Under the pieces are notes generated by a model. It did not search any database, was not told the origin of the DNA, and worked only from the letters and a program-made list of their open reading frames with translations. A stretch of DNA of 64,000 nt. Origin: Clostridium algidicarnis DSM 15099 (lineage in GTDB: Bacteria > Bacillota > Clostridia > Clostridiales > Clostridiaceae). Position numbers and translations under genes: made by a program. Shown here one piece after another: positions 8,241 through 17,539 of this stretch; the stretch's first letter is position 1, and every line of letters starts with the position of its first letter. Where the stretch lies: NCBI RefSeq assembly GCF_002934235.1, contig NZ_PTIS01000002.1, positions 1-64,000 of the forward strand. The letters run 5' to 3'.

Positions 8241-11200
8241 ATGAATTTAAAAAATTATGGAAAGAATAAGTGGATGAGCCTTTTTTTAGTTCCTATATTT
8301 GGATTAACAGCTTTTGGGATAACAAAGGATACTAAGGCAGCGGATACATTATTAGATGCTAGCAGGGAAAGTAGTATTAGTGAGAATATAAAAGTAGGAC
8401 AAACCATCGATGTGAAGTATACTATTACTCCAAAACCAATAAATGCAAAAGATGTGGCTAAAAATAATAGACAAAAGGATATAGTACTACTTATAGATAC
8501 CTCTGGAAGTATGAAATATATACCTAATGAAGATAGAGAACCTAGTAGGTACTATAATGAAAAATCTAGATTAGATATGATAAAAGAAGTAGCTAATACC
8601 TTTATTAATAAATTTGATGATGATAAAGTTAGTATAGGCTTAGTTGAGTATAGCACTTACGCAGCAAAGGTAATGGACTTAACAAATATGAAATCTAACA
8701 ACGCAGTAAATCTTACTAAGAGTGTTAATGCATTAGACACTGGTGGAAGCACAAATATAGGTGATGCTCTTAGGGTAGCATATACTATGCTTTCTAATAA
8801 CTCACAAGGCCATGATAAATATGTGGTTCTTATGACAGATGGATATCCGGAGGCTTATAGTATTAATTGGGACGGTTCAATTTATCAGGGTAATGCAATA
8901 TCAAATAATTTGAAAAGTTCTGAGGTAGGAAAATATACTGATCAATATTATAATGTATCAAATGAATATTGGGTTAAGCAAAGCATAAATGGGACATATG
9001 ATAACAAAAAGGAAGCTTTAAACTATGCAACTTTTATGGGAAAGAAACTAGGAGATTATAGCAATAATAAAGATGAGAGTATTAAAAGTTTTGTAGTAGG
9101 AGTTACTAAAGATGTTAATTCAAGCAATAAAGATATAGCAAAAGTAGCTAAAGGTATGTATTATGAAGCAGATAACGAGGGTAGTATAAATAATATATAT
9201 AATGAAATCCAAAAGATTATAGAATCTAACCTAAGTGCATCCTTAAAGTTTGAAGAAACATTTACAGATAATATATCTGTAAAAGAGGTTAAAAGTAAAA
9301 TACCTTTAAATTACAGCTCCACAGGTAATAAGATTTCTACCACTATAGATAATGTATATTATAAATTATCTTCTGATAAAAAAACTTACGTAGCGGATCC
9401 TATAGAGTTTACAGTAAGCTACGAAGTTAAAGCTGGAGGAGATATCTTCCTTGGGAAACTTGATAAAAAGGGTAATAAAACTTCCTATACAACATTAGAG
9501 GTTTTAGGAAAGAGTGAAACTAAGTATTTTGATGAACAAAAGCTAATAGCATCCTATGTAGATGTTACTATAGATGTTTCAGACTCTAAAGGTAGTATAG
9601 ATAAATATGACTCTAAGCTAATAAAGCCAAGTGATAAAGATAAAGCTAGATATGATAAATTTGTAGAAGATAAGAAGTATAAACTCATAGGAGATTCCTA
9701 TGCAGATATAAACTTTCAAGGTAATAATATAAACTTTTTTCAGTATCAATTTGTAGATAGTAACACAAATCCTACAGAACTTCCTATAGATAACTGGAGG
9801 GAGCTTAATTTAAACAAGGAATCTTTAAATTTAGATATAGACTTAGAAAATAGAGGAAGTTTAACTCAAAGATCCTATGATGTAAGCCATCTACCAAGTA
9901 TCTCAAATGAGAGTAAGTGGAACGATCAAAAAGAGGTATTTAAAACACCTTTTCAGGCAACAGAAATTAAAAAGGCTAAATACTCCACTACAGCAGATCA
10001 ATATGGACATTGGGAAAATTATATAAAAGAAGACGGAGCTAAAGGTACTAGATGGGTAACTAATTCCATATTTATTAATGACATGTTTGTATCAAATGAC
10101 TATAAAGAAGCATCTAAGTTTTGGGGATACTTAAAGGTACCTAGTGACGGAGAGTATGTTTTAGGTATAATATCTGATGATGGTTCTAGAGGACATATAA
10201 CCATAGATGGAAAGACAAGTACTTTTGTAGATATGTTTAAAGTTCAAGGACAGCTCTTTGGTACTAATAAACAAGTATATAACTTAAAAAAAGACAATTA
10301 TTATCCTATACATTTAGAATACTTTAATTGGGGAGGTAGAGCAGCCTTTAAATTCTTATATATACCAAAGGCGGACTGGGAAAATGATTATAAGTACAAA
10401 AACGGAGGAGATTTAACCAAAATTCCTGACAAGTATAATATACCACAGGACTCATTTTATCCTTCAAAAAGTACTACCCCAGGAGAGTACACAGATGTTA
10501 TTTTTAAGGGTAACAAAGGTATAAAGCTTCCTACAGAGCCAGGTAAATATTATATAACCTACAAAACAGGTAATAAAGATAAAGAAGGAAATATAAAAGA
10601 TATTCAAAAGTCAGGTATATATGGACCCTTTATAGTAGAAGCAAAGGCAAAGCTTAATTTAACTAGAAAATTAGAAGATAACGGCGCTAAAAAAATAGGG
10701 GATGAGTTTAAGTTAAATTATACAATAATACCAGAAGATATTCCTTATATAGTATTAAATAGGGATGCTAAACCAAATGATATTCCATCTAAGGACAGCT
10801 ATACTATTAAGGATATAAAATTTCAAGAAACCTTTGAAAATGCTTTAAATATTAAAGTTAAAACAGATGGTATTAATGCAGCATTAAATGGAAGTAAGCT
10901 TAGTGGTATTTTACCTAAGGGAATAACTTATAAGTTGATTAAGCCTTCTAATGATATTACTAAGGCCTATTACAAAGCAGAACCTATTAGTTTTTCATTA
11001 TATGTATCTCCAAAAGAAGCTAAAGAATATGTATTAGAAAAAGAAAACTCAATTTTAACTTACACCGATATAGATGGGGTAAATAGGGAATCAATGTTTG
11101 AACAATATAAGTTTAAGGTTTTTGGATATAGTGATATAACATCCCAGGGAATATTTAAGGGGATGAACGGCGCTAAAGACTATATAAATAGTGGACAGGA

Positions 11201-11567
11201 TTTAAAGGCTACCAAGACTATGCCTATAACTTTAGCTATATCCTTAGATATAAAATCAGACAGCCCAGAGCTTAATATGATATTAAGTGGAGATATAGAA
11301 AATAGCAATATAGTATTTAAAAAGTATGAACTCATAAATGGTGCTATAAATGAAAGAAGTCTTGAGGAAAAGATTATGGTTGGCAAAAGTTTCAAGATAA
11401 CCAATGAAGCTCAATTCAAGTTAGAAAAGGATAAAAAATATATAATTATATATACCTTAGTGCCTAGTGGTAAGGAAGGTGATAGTGTAAGAGTTACTAG
11501 CAATATAGACAAACAGGAGAATAAAATATTAAATATAAATATAAGTGATCTTCCTGATTTATTTTAA
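8241..11567 (+). CDS. Secreted vWA and PA14 domain protein, candidate pilus-tip adhesin
   Basis: The protein has 1108 residues. A signal peptide ends near TKAADT (about residue 34). A von Willebrand A domain (about 78-330) has a complete metal site: D86-T-S88-G-S90, a Thr in TGGSTN, and Asp in LMTDG. Isopeptide- or DUF11-like strand domains follow. A PA14-like domain (about 585-735) carries FWGYLKVPSDGEYVLGI and DDGSRG, the usual calcium-carbohydrate loop. More strand-rich modules complete the C-terminus. No LPXTG, transmembrane anchor or SLH domain is present, so it needs a partner to stay on the cell. It is the last gene of the pilus operon, only 18 nt after a minor pilin, and a terminator follows. 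By analogy with PilY1, a vWA-like tip protein of Gram-negative pili, it may be carried at the pilus tip. That role is inference. Confidence 0.82.
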   Translation: MNLKNYGKNKWMSLFLVPIFGLTAFGITKDTKAADTLLDASRESSISENIKVGQTIDVKYTITPKPINAKDVAKNNRQKDIVLLIDTSGSMKYIPNEDREPSRYYNEKSRLDMIKEVANTFINKFDDDKVSIGLVEYSTYAAKVMDLTNMKSNNAVNLTKSVNALDTGGSTNIGDALRVAYTMLSNNSQGHDKYVVLMTDGYPEAYSINWDGSIYQGNAISNNLKSSEVGKYTDQYYNVSNEYWVKQSINGTYDNKKEALNYATFMGKKLGDYSNNKDESIKSFVVGVTKDVNSSNKDIAKVAKGMYYEADNEGSINNIYNEIQKIIESNLSASLKFEETFTDNISVKEVKSKIPLNYSSTGNKISTTIDNVYYKLSSDKKTYVADPIEFTVSYEVKAGGDIFLGKLDKKGNKTSYTTLEVLGKSETKYFDEQKLIASYVDVTIDVSDSKGSIDKYDSKLIKPSDKDKARYDKFVEDKKYKLIGDSYADINFQGNNINFFQYQFVDSNTNPTELPIDNWRELNLNKESLNLDIDLENRGSLTQRSYDVSHLPSISNESKWNDQKEVFKTPFQATEIKKAKYSTTADQYGHWENYIKEDGAKGTRWVTNSIFINDMFVSNDYKEASKFWGYLKVPSDGEYVLGIISDDGSRGHITIDGKTSTFVDMFKVQGQLFGTNKQVYNLKKDNYYPIHLEYFNWGGRAAFKFLYIPKADWENDYKYKNGGDLTKIPDKYNIPQDSFYPSKSTTPGEYTDVIFKGNKGIKLPTEPGKYYITYKTGNKDKEGNIKDIQKSGIYGPFIVEAKAKLNLTRKLEDNGAKKIGDEFKLNYTIIPEDIPYIVLNRDAKPNDIPSKDSYTIKDIKFQETFENALNIKVKTDGINAALNGSKLSGILPKGITYKLIKPSNDITKAYYKAEPISFSLYVSPKEAKEYVLEKENSILTYTDIDGVNRESMFEQYKFKVFGYSDITSQGIFKGMNGAKDYINSGQDLKATKTMPITLAISLDIKSDSPELNMILSGDIENSNIVFKKYELINGAINERSLEEKIMVGKSFKITNEAQFKLEKDKKYIIIYTLVPSGKEGDSVRVTSNIDKQENKILNINISDLPDLF

Positions 11568-11584
11568 TTAGATAAGCCTATGAT

Positions 11585-11648
11585 CATATTCATTATTCAT
11601 ATAGATAATTTTAAATCTATTGATAATGAATATGGTTATTTTTTTAAG
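11585..11648 (+). terminator. Terminator of the type IV pilus operon
   Basis: CATATTCATTAT and ATAATGAATATG form a 12-bp stem around an AT-rich loop that itself can pair (ATAGATaattttaaATCTAT). TTATTTTTTT follows. It sits 18 nt after the vWA gene stop. Confidence 0.8.
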
Positions 11649-11748
11649 CTATTTTAAGTTAATAAGATATACTTAGTACAAAGTAATATACAAATTTTAG
11701 AGAATTATAGTATAATATAGTTAAATATAAGTTAAAGGAGTGAAGCTT

Positions 11749-12417
11749 ATGAATGCTTATTATGATGAATTTTTACATATGCTTGATGAGGAAGATAAAG
11801 AAGGTTGTGTAAAGTTTGTATTATCAAAGTTAGAAAGTGGAAAAATTGATGTGATTAACCTATATACAAAGATTCTTGAGCCATCACTAAATAATATGAC
11901 TTGTAAGTTAAATGAAAAAACCATATGTGTATGGAAGGAGCATGTTAGAACTTCAATAGTTAGAACTATATTAGAATGTTCCTATCCTTATATATTAAAG
12001 GAAATTAATAAAAATGGTATTAAACAAGATAAAGGCAGGTTAGTTGTGGTATGTCCTCCAGAGGAACACCATGAGATAGGAGCTTTAATGGCTGCAGATT
12101 TTTTCCTTATGAATGGATTTGATACAATATATGTAGGAAGCAATACACCAAAAGAAGACTTTATAGAAGCAATAGATTATATAAAGCCAAAGTATGTAGA
12201 TATAAGTATTACAAATTATTACAATCTGATTGCAGCAAAAAACATAATACAAGAAATAAAGAATACTAATAAATACCAAGGTGAAATTTTAGTAGGGGGT
12301 TATGCTTTTAATTCTAATCCAGATGTATATAAACAGATAGGAGCAGATCGGTTACTACAAACTTACCAAGACATTAAAAGCTTTGGAGAGGAGAAACATT
12401 ATGAAGCTAGCTTATAG
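11749..12417 (+). CDS. Corrinoid (B12)-binding protein, stand-alone sensor-like
   Basis: The 222-residue protein combines a helical cap (B12-binding_2 type, residues 1-85) with a B12-binding Rossmann domain (about 97-218). The lower-ligand motif appears as E106-H-H108-E-I-G111, so His108 can bind cobalt; GSNTP and LVGGYAF are the usual nucleotide-tail loops. The cap carries E64-H65, as in the W-x9-EH motif of CarH-type photoreceptors, but the Trp position is Leu54 and the next residue, the light-state His in CarH, is Asn55. There is no DNA-binding domain and no methyltransferase or mutase partner nearby. It overlaps the ABC permease gene by 17 nt and lies 3 kb from a photolyase. ATG 11749 is used because AAAGGAG (11734-11740) fits it better than GTG 11740. 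Confidence 0.82.
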   Translation: MNAYYDEFLHMLDEEDKEGCVKFVLSKLESGKIDVINLYTKILEPSLNNMTCKLNEKTICVWKEHVRTSIVRTILECSYPYILKEINKNGIKQDKGRLVVVCPPEEHHEIGALMAADFFLMNGFDTIYVGSNTPKEDFIEAIDYIKPKYVDISITNYYNLIAAKNIIQEIKNTNKYQGEILVGGYAFNSNPDVYKQIGADRLLQTYQDIKSFGEEKHYEASL

Positions 12418-13558
12418 TATAGCCATTAGATTTTTAAAATCAAGTAAAGCACAAACTATACTAATACTCCTTGGAATAGCTGTGGGGGTATCAGTTCAAA
12501 TATTTATAGGATCACTTATCCAAGGATTGCAAATAGGGTTAGTAGATAAAACTATAGGTAATTCTTCGCAGATAACAGTTTCATCTAAAACTGAGGATAA
12601 GCTTATTGATAACTGGGAAGAAAAAGTAGATAAGATTAAAGAGGTATCAGGGGTTGAAAATGTAGCTGTATCCGCTGATTTTAATGCTTTTCTTAATGAT
12701 GGAAGTGATGATTATGCCTTATTAATTAGAGGATTTAACATAGAGGATTCGGATAAAATATACAACATAAAAGATAGGATTTACGAAGGAACATACCCTA
12801 AAGGAGAAAATGAAATAATACTCGGAAAAGAGTTTCAAAAGGAATCAGAAGTTAAGCTTGGTGAAGATGTTTACATAGTTACAGCAAAGGGAAATAAGAG
12901 AGAAGTTAAAATAGTAGGATTTTATGATTTTAAGGTATCTAGTATAAATAAGAACTGGGCTATAACTACACTAAAAACATCTCAAGATTTATTTTCTTTT
13001 GGCAACAAGACTTCATTTATAGAGATGCAAGTGAAGGATCCTTTTATAGCTGATGAATTATCTGATACTATAAAATCAAGTTTAAATAGTGAAGATGTTA
13101 AAGTAGAAAACTGGAAAGAACAAAATGAACAACTTTTAAGTGGACTTAAGGGTCAGAATATATCTAGTATAATGATTCAAATATTTGTACTTATATCAGT
13201 ATTATTAGGCATAGCTAGTATTTTAGCTATAACAGTAGTTCAAAAATCAAAGCAGATAGGTATATTAAAAGCCATGGGAATACAAGATAAAACAGCAAGT
13301 CAAATCTTTTTATTTGAAGGAATTATCCTTGGTATTTTTGGAGCTTTACTCGGTATAGCTCTAGGATTAGGTCTTTTATTTATGTTTACAAAATTTGCGG
13401 TAAATTCAGATGGGACACCAGTAGTAGATATATATATAAACTATAAATTTATCGGATTTTCTGGAATTGTAGCTATATTATCTGCCACCATAGCATCAGC
13501 TATACCTGCTATAAACTCATCTAAATTAAGTCCGATAGAGGTGATAAAAAATGCCTAA
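12401..13558 (+). CDS. ABC transporter permease, FtsX/LolC-MacB type
   Basis: ATG 12401 after GGAGAGGAG is preferred; it overlaps the B12 protein gene. The 385-residue protein has one N-terminal membrane helix (about 17-40), an extracytoplasmic MacB-like periplasmic-core domain (about 42-255) and three C-terminal helices with the FtsX signature (about 265-380), including the AITVVQKSKQIGILKAMG coupling segment and the SPIEVIKNA tail. Such permeases use mechanotransmission to move lipids, peptides or antibiotics from the membrane. The ATPase gene overlaps its end by 8 nt, so they form one complex. Confidence 0.88.
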   Translation: MKLAYSIAIRFLKSSKAQTILILLGIAVGVSVQIFIGSLIQGLQIGLVDKTIGNSSQITVSSKTEDKLIDNWEEKVDKIKEVSGVENVAVSADFNAFLNDGSDDYALLIRGFNIEDSDKIYNIKDRIYEGTYPKGENEIILGKEFQKESEVKLGEDVYIVTAKGNKREVKIVGFYDFKVSSINKNWAITTLKTSQDLFSFGNKTSFIEMQVKDPFIADELSDTIKSSLNSEDVKVENWKEQNEQLLSGLKGQNISSIMIQIFVLISVLLGIASILAITVVQKSKQIGILKAMGIQDKTASQIFLFEGIILGIFGALLGIALGLGLLFMFTKFAVNSDGTPVVDIYINYKFIGFSGIVAILSATIASAIPAINSSKLSPIEVIKNA

Positions 13559-14237
13559 AGTTATAGAAATGAAAAACATAGATAAAACATATGGTAGTAT
13601 AGTAAAAACTCAAGTGTTATTTGATTTAAGTCTTGATTTTGAGGAAGGTTCATTTAATTCTATAATAGGGCAATCCGGTAGTGGTAAAAGCACATTACTT
13701 AATATTATGGGTACTTTAGACACTCCAACTAGAGGAGAAGTTATAATAGATGGTACTAATACAAAAGGTATGAGCAAGAATCAATTATCAAAACTAAGAA
13801 ATGAGACTATAGGATTTATATTTCAATTTCATTACTTATTACCTGAATTTACAGCGCTAGAAAATGTACTTATGCCTTATAGAATAAAAAAGGTAAATCC
13901 ACCTAAAGAGGTTTATGAAAGGGCTAACGAACTTTTAGACTTACTAGGACTTAATAATGTGAAAAATAATCTATCTACTATGATGTCAGGAGGACAACAA
14001 CAAAGAACAGCTATAGCCAGGGCTCTAATTAACAATCCTAAAATAATATTGGCAGATGAACCTACAGGAAATTTAGATTCAGAGTCCACAGAAAATATTT
14101 ATAACCTTTTAAGGGAGATAAATGAAAGGTATAAAACTACTTTTATTATAATAACTCACGATAAAAAAATAGCGGAAAAGGCTGATAGAATAGTAGAAAT
14201 AAAGGATGGAATAATAAATATGGATATTCGCAAATAA
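13551..14237 (+). CDS. ABC transporter ATP-binding protein, LolD/MacB type
   Basis: This is a 228-residue nucleotide-binding domain with all motifs in order: Walker A GQSGSGKST, Q-loop in FIFQFHYLLPEFTALENV, signature MSGGQQQRTA, Walker B IILADEPTGNLDSE and H-loop ITHDK. The QFHYLLPEFTALENV segment is characteristic of the LolD/MacB/FtsE branch. It pairs with the overlapping FtsX-like permease. The substrate is unknown. Linkage to a B12-binding protein upstream by gene overlap suggests co-regulated function, but this transporter type does not import cobalamin (BtuCD belongs to another branch). Confidence 0.92.
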   Translation: MPKVIEMKNIDKTYGSIVKTQVLFDLSLDFEEGSFNSIIGQSGSGKSTLLNIMGTLDTPTRGEVIIDGTNTKGMSKNQLSKLRNETIGFIFQFHYLLPEFTALENVLMPYRIKKVNPPKEVYERANELLDLLGLNNVKNNLSTMMSGGQQQRTAIARALINNPKIILADEPTGNLDSESTENIYNLLREINERYKTTFIIITHDKKIAEKADRIVEIKDGIINMDIRK

Positions 14238-14285
14238 TTATAAAAAGTTTGATTATTTGTAATGGTATAAATAGGAGGAATATAC

Positions 14286-15254
14286 ATGGATGAAATTAAC
14301 AAGCCAAAGGTAGTAGTAAGTAGATGCTTAGGTTTTAGTGCTTGTAGATATAATGGTGACACTGTATCAAATAAATTTGTAAGTAATTTAAAAGATTATG
14401 TGGAATATAATACTGTTTGTCCGGAAGTTGGAATTGGTCTTGGAGTACCAAGGGATTCTGTTAGGTTAGTTTCTAAAGAGGATAAAATAACTTTATACCA
14501 ACCTAAGACAGGTAACACCTATACAAAGGAGATGGAAGATTACTCATTAGAATTTTTAGATTCGCTTAAAGATGTGGATGGATTTATTCTTAAGGGAAGA
14601 TCCCCAACCTGTGGCATTAAAGATGTAAAGATATATTTAGGAAAGGAAAAGTCTTCAGGTTCTACTAAAGGTGCTGGAATTTTTGCAAGAGAGGTTATGA
14701 AAAGATATCCTTACCTAGCTATTGAAGAAGAGGGCAGGCTTACTAATTTTAGGATAAGAGAACACTTTCTTACAAAGCTATATATAATGTTTAAATTTCG
14801 TCAGGTTAAAGAAACAAAGTCTATGGCAAACCTAGTTAAATTTCAATCGGATAATAAATACCTTCTTATGGCTTACAATCAAAAAGAGCAAAAGGTGCTA
14901 GGGAGAATAGTTGCAAATCATGATAAAAAGTCTTTTGATGAAATAATAGAGAAGTATAGGGAACATCTAGGCTATTCATTTAGAACACTTCCTAGATACA
15001 CTAATTATATAAATACTCTAATGCATATATTTGGTTATTTTTCAGATAATCTTTCATCAAATGAAAAGATATTTGTATTAGGAACCTTTGATAAATATAA
15101 GGATTCAAAGGTTCCTTTAAGTGTACCTATGAACCTTTTAAGGTCATATGTAATTAAGTATGAGCAATCTTATTTATTAGATCAAACCATTTGGCAACCT
15201 TATCCTGAGGAATTAGTGGATATAAGTGATACAGGAAAGATAGATGATTTGTAG
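14286..15254 (+). CDS. DUF523 and DUF1722 protein (YbgA-like)
   Basis: The 322-residue protein has an N-terminal DUF523 domain (about 8-150) with VSRCLGFSACRYNGD, VCPEVGIGLGVPRD and LKGRSPTCGI, including conserved Cys that may bind metal or a cluster. A C-terminal DUF1722 domain (about 185-305) carries FRTLPRYTNYINTLMHIFGYF. In many bacteria, including E. coli (ybgA-phr), this protein is encoded next to a photolyase, as it is here, 17 nt upstream. Its biochemical role is not established; a link to DNA photorepair or light/B12 responses is inferred from the neighbourhood. A ribosome site (AGGAGG) precedes the ATG. Confidence 0.9.
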   Translation: MDEINKPKVVVSRCLGFSACRYNGDTVSNKFVSNLKDYVEYNTVCPEVGIGLGVPRDSVRLVSKEDKITLYQPKTGNTYTKEMEDYSLEFLDSLKDVDGFILKGRSPTCGIKDVKIYLGKEKSSGSTKGAGIFAREVMKRYPYLAIEEEGRLTNFRIREHFLTKLYIMFKFRQVKETKSMANLVKFQSDNKYLLMAYNQKEQKVLGRIVANHDKKSFDEIIEKYREHLGYSFRTLPRYTNYINTLMHIFGYFSDNLSSNEKIFVLGTFDKYKDSKVPLSVPMNLLRSYVIKYEQSYLLDQTIWQPYPEELVDISDTGKIDDL

Positions 15255-15271
15255 AGATGGAGATGTAGATA

Positions 15272-16618
15272 GTGATTTTAGATGAAAGAATTAAAAGGCT
15301 AAACAATAAGGTTATAACTGATAATCCATACGTTGTTTATTGGATGCAAAGTTCACAAAGAACTGAATATAACCATGCACTAGAGTACTCCATAATTCAG
15401 GCTAATAGTTTAAAAAAGCCCTTAATCGTATATTTTGGATTAACGGATGGATTTCCAGAGGCTAATGAAAGACATTATTATTTTATGCTAGAAGGATTAA
15501 AGGAAGTAAAAGAAAAACTAGCAAAAAGAAATATTAAAATGATCATTAGAAGGTTATCTCCTGAAATTGGAGCTTTAGAAATTTCATCTTTGGCTGCTTT
15601 AATGGTGGTGGATAGAGGTTATTTAAGAGTTGAGAGGTCATGGCGGAATTTTTTAGCTGAAAATGCTAAATGCACCTTAATCGAGGTAGAGACAAATGTC
15701 ATAGTGCCTATAGAAGAAGTTTCCCCAAAGGAAGAGTATTCAGCGGCTACCCTTAGAAGTAAGATAAGCAAAAAGTTAGAAACCTATATATTGCCACTTA
15801 GTGAAAGAAAATGTGATGTTATGTCTATTAATATGGACCTTCCCTTTGAAAATTATGATATAGAAGATATTGATAAGGTTATTTCTAGTTTAGATATTGA
15901 TAAAAATGTGAAGAGGGTATCTTATTATAAAGGTGGTACTAATAATGCTAAATTGTTATTAGAAGATTTTATTTCAAATAAGTTACCTAATTATACCAAG
16001 CTTAAAAATCATCCAGGGGAAGAGTATACCTCTGATTTAAGTCCATACCTTCACTTTGGGCAAATTTCACCACTATATATATATAATCAGTTAATATATG
16101 TAAATATAGAAGGAAAAAAGGACTTCTTAGAAGAATTAATAGTTAGAAGAGAGCTTAGTATGAACTTTGTTTTTTATAATAATAAATATGATTCTTATGA
16201 CTGTCTCCCAAATTGGTCAAAGGCTACTCTTGAAAAGCATTTATTAGATCAAAGAGAGTTTATTTATTCTATAGAGGAATTAGAGAGTGCTAAAACTCAT
16301 GATGAATATTGGAATACTGCACAAAAGGAAATGGTTGTTACAGGAAAGATGCATGGCTATATGAGGATGTATTGGGGTAAGAAGATACTAGAGTGGGGTA
16401 AGACACCAAAGGAAGCCTTTGATTCGGCTATATATTTAAATAATAAATATCTTTTAGATGGAAGGGATCCAAATTCATTTACTGGTGTTGCTTGGTGCTT
16501 TGGAAAGCATGATAGGCCTTGGCGTGAAAGAGATGTATTTGGTACAGTTAGATATATGAATGATAAAGGATTAAAAAGAAAGTTTAACATGGAAAAGTAT
16601 ACTGAAAAAACTTATTGA
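15272..16618 (+). CDS. phrB: Class II deoxyribodipyrimidine photolyase
   Basis: The 448-residue protein reverses UV-induced cyclobutane pyrimidine dimers using FADH- and blue light. The N-terminal Rossmann part holds VVYWMQSSQRTEYNHALEY and the C-terminal FAD domain holds SDLSPYLHFGQISP, GKMHGYMRMYWGKKILEW and GVAWCFGKHDRPWRER, all hallmarks of the class II branch. It starts with GTG 15272 after GGAG (15259-15262). It lies directly after the DUF523/DUF1722 gene and before a MerR regulator. A photolyase in an obligate anaerobe implies exposure to light outside the host or sediment. Confidence 0.95.
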   Translation: MILDERIKRLNNKVITDNPYVVYWMQSSQRTEYNHALEYSIIQANSLKKPLIVYFGLTDGFPEANERHYYFMLEGLKEVKEKLAKRNIKMIIRRLSPEIGALEISSLAALMVVDRGYLRVERSWRNFLAENAKCTLIEVETNVIVPIEEVSPKEEYSAATLRSKISKKLETYILPLSERKCDVMSINMDLPFENYDIEDIDKVISSLDIDKNVKRVSYYKGGTNNAKLLLEDFISNKLPNYTKLKNHPGEEYTSDLSPYLHFGQISPLYIYNQLIYVNIEGKKDFLEELIVRRELSMNFVFYNNKYDSYDCLPNWSKATLEKHLLDQREFIYSIEELESAKTHDEYWNTAQKEMVVTGKMHGYMRMYWGKKILEWGKTPKEAFDSAIYLNNKYLLDGRDPNSFTGVAWCFGKHDRPWRERDVFGTVRYMNDKGLKRKFNMEKYTEKTY

Positions 16619-16663
16619 TATTGTCATAAGAATAAAGAATAATATTGTAAGGGGGTTAAGTGT

Positions 16664-17428
16664 ATGGAGTATAAAGTAAAAGAGTTAGGGGATATAGCAG
16701 GCGTAACAGCTAAAACTATAAGGTATTATGATAAAATAGGGATTCTTAAACCTTCAAAAACTAATTCTTTAGGACATCGTATCTACTGTGAAGAGGAAGT
16801 CGATAGGTTGCAACAAATATTATTATATAGAGAATTAGATGTATGTATAGATGTTATAAAGGAAATTATGACATCGTCTACATTTGATAGTATGACTGCA
16901 CTTAAAGAACATAAGGAAAACTTGATTGAAAAAAAAGAACAATTAGATTTACTAATATCTAATGTAGAGAATACTATTGCTTTAAAAAAGGGCGAAATAA
17001 TTGTAAGTGATGAAGAAAGATTTAAAGGATTTAAGAAAAACATGATTGAAGATGAAAAGAATATGTACGGGGAAGAAGCCAGAGAAAGATATGGTAAAAG
17101 ATCAGTTAGCAAAGCGAAGGAAAAGGTAATTAGTATAACAGCTGCTAAATATGATAAACCCATAAGGCTTGAGACGGAAATAAAAACAACCTTAGCTGAA
17201 GCTTTTAAAAGTGCTGACCCATCCTCAGAATTAGCTCAAAAAGCAGCAGATTTGCATAGACAGTGGATAGCAAATTATTGGGGGAGATACACTAAAAAGG
17301 CACATGCAGATCTTGCTAGAATGTATCCAAAGGATGAAAGATTTAAAGCTTATTATGATAATAAGCAAGTTGGCACAGCTGCTTTTTTAAGAGATGCAAT
17401 TTTAATTTATACAGGATTTGATGAATAA
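16664..17428 (+). CDS. MerR-family regulator with TipAS ligand domain
   Basis: The 254-residue regulator has an N-terminal winged HTH of MerR type (residues 1-72, with AGVTAKTIRYYDKIGILKP), a dimerising coiled coil (about 75-115) and a C-terminal TipAS-like domain (about 120-250) with RQWIANYWGRYTKKAHADL and RFKAYYD. TipAL-type proteins bind diverse small molecules through TipAS and activate drug-export genes. A GGGGG ribosome site precedes the ATG. The ABC exporter upstream could be a target, and so could the photolyase group, since MerR-type regulators control photolyases elsewhere. Neither link is shown by the sequence. Confidence 0.9.
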   Translation: MEYKVKELGDIAGVTAKTIRYYDKIGILKPSKTNSLGHRIYCEEEVDRLQQILLYRELDVCIDVIKEIMTSSTFDSMTALKEHKENLIEKKEQLDLLISNVENTIALKKGEIIVSDEERFKGFKKNMIEDEKNMYGEEARERYGKRSVSKAKEKVISITAAKYDKPIRLETEIKTTLAEAFKSADPSSELAQKAADLHRQWIANYWGRYTKKAHADLARMYPKDERFKAYYDNKQVGTAAFLRDAILIYTGFDE

Positions 17429-17539
17429 AACATTAGAAGTTAATTAATTTAGCATAAAGTACCAGGGTATAGTAAATACTAAATTCAGTAATAAACCTTA
17501 ACTTAAAAGATTAAAGTACAAAAGAAAGGATTGAATTTA

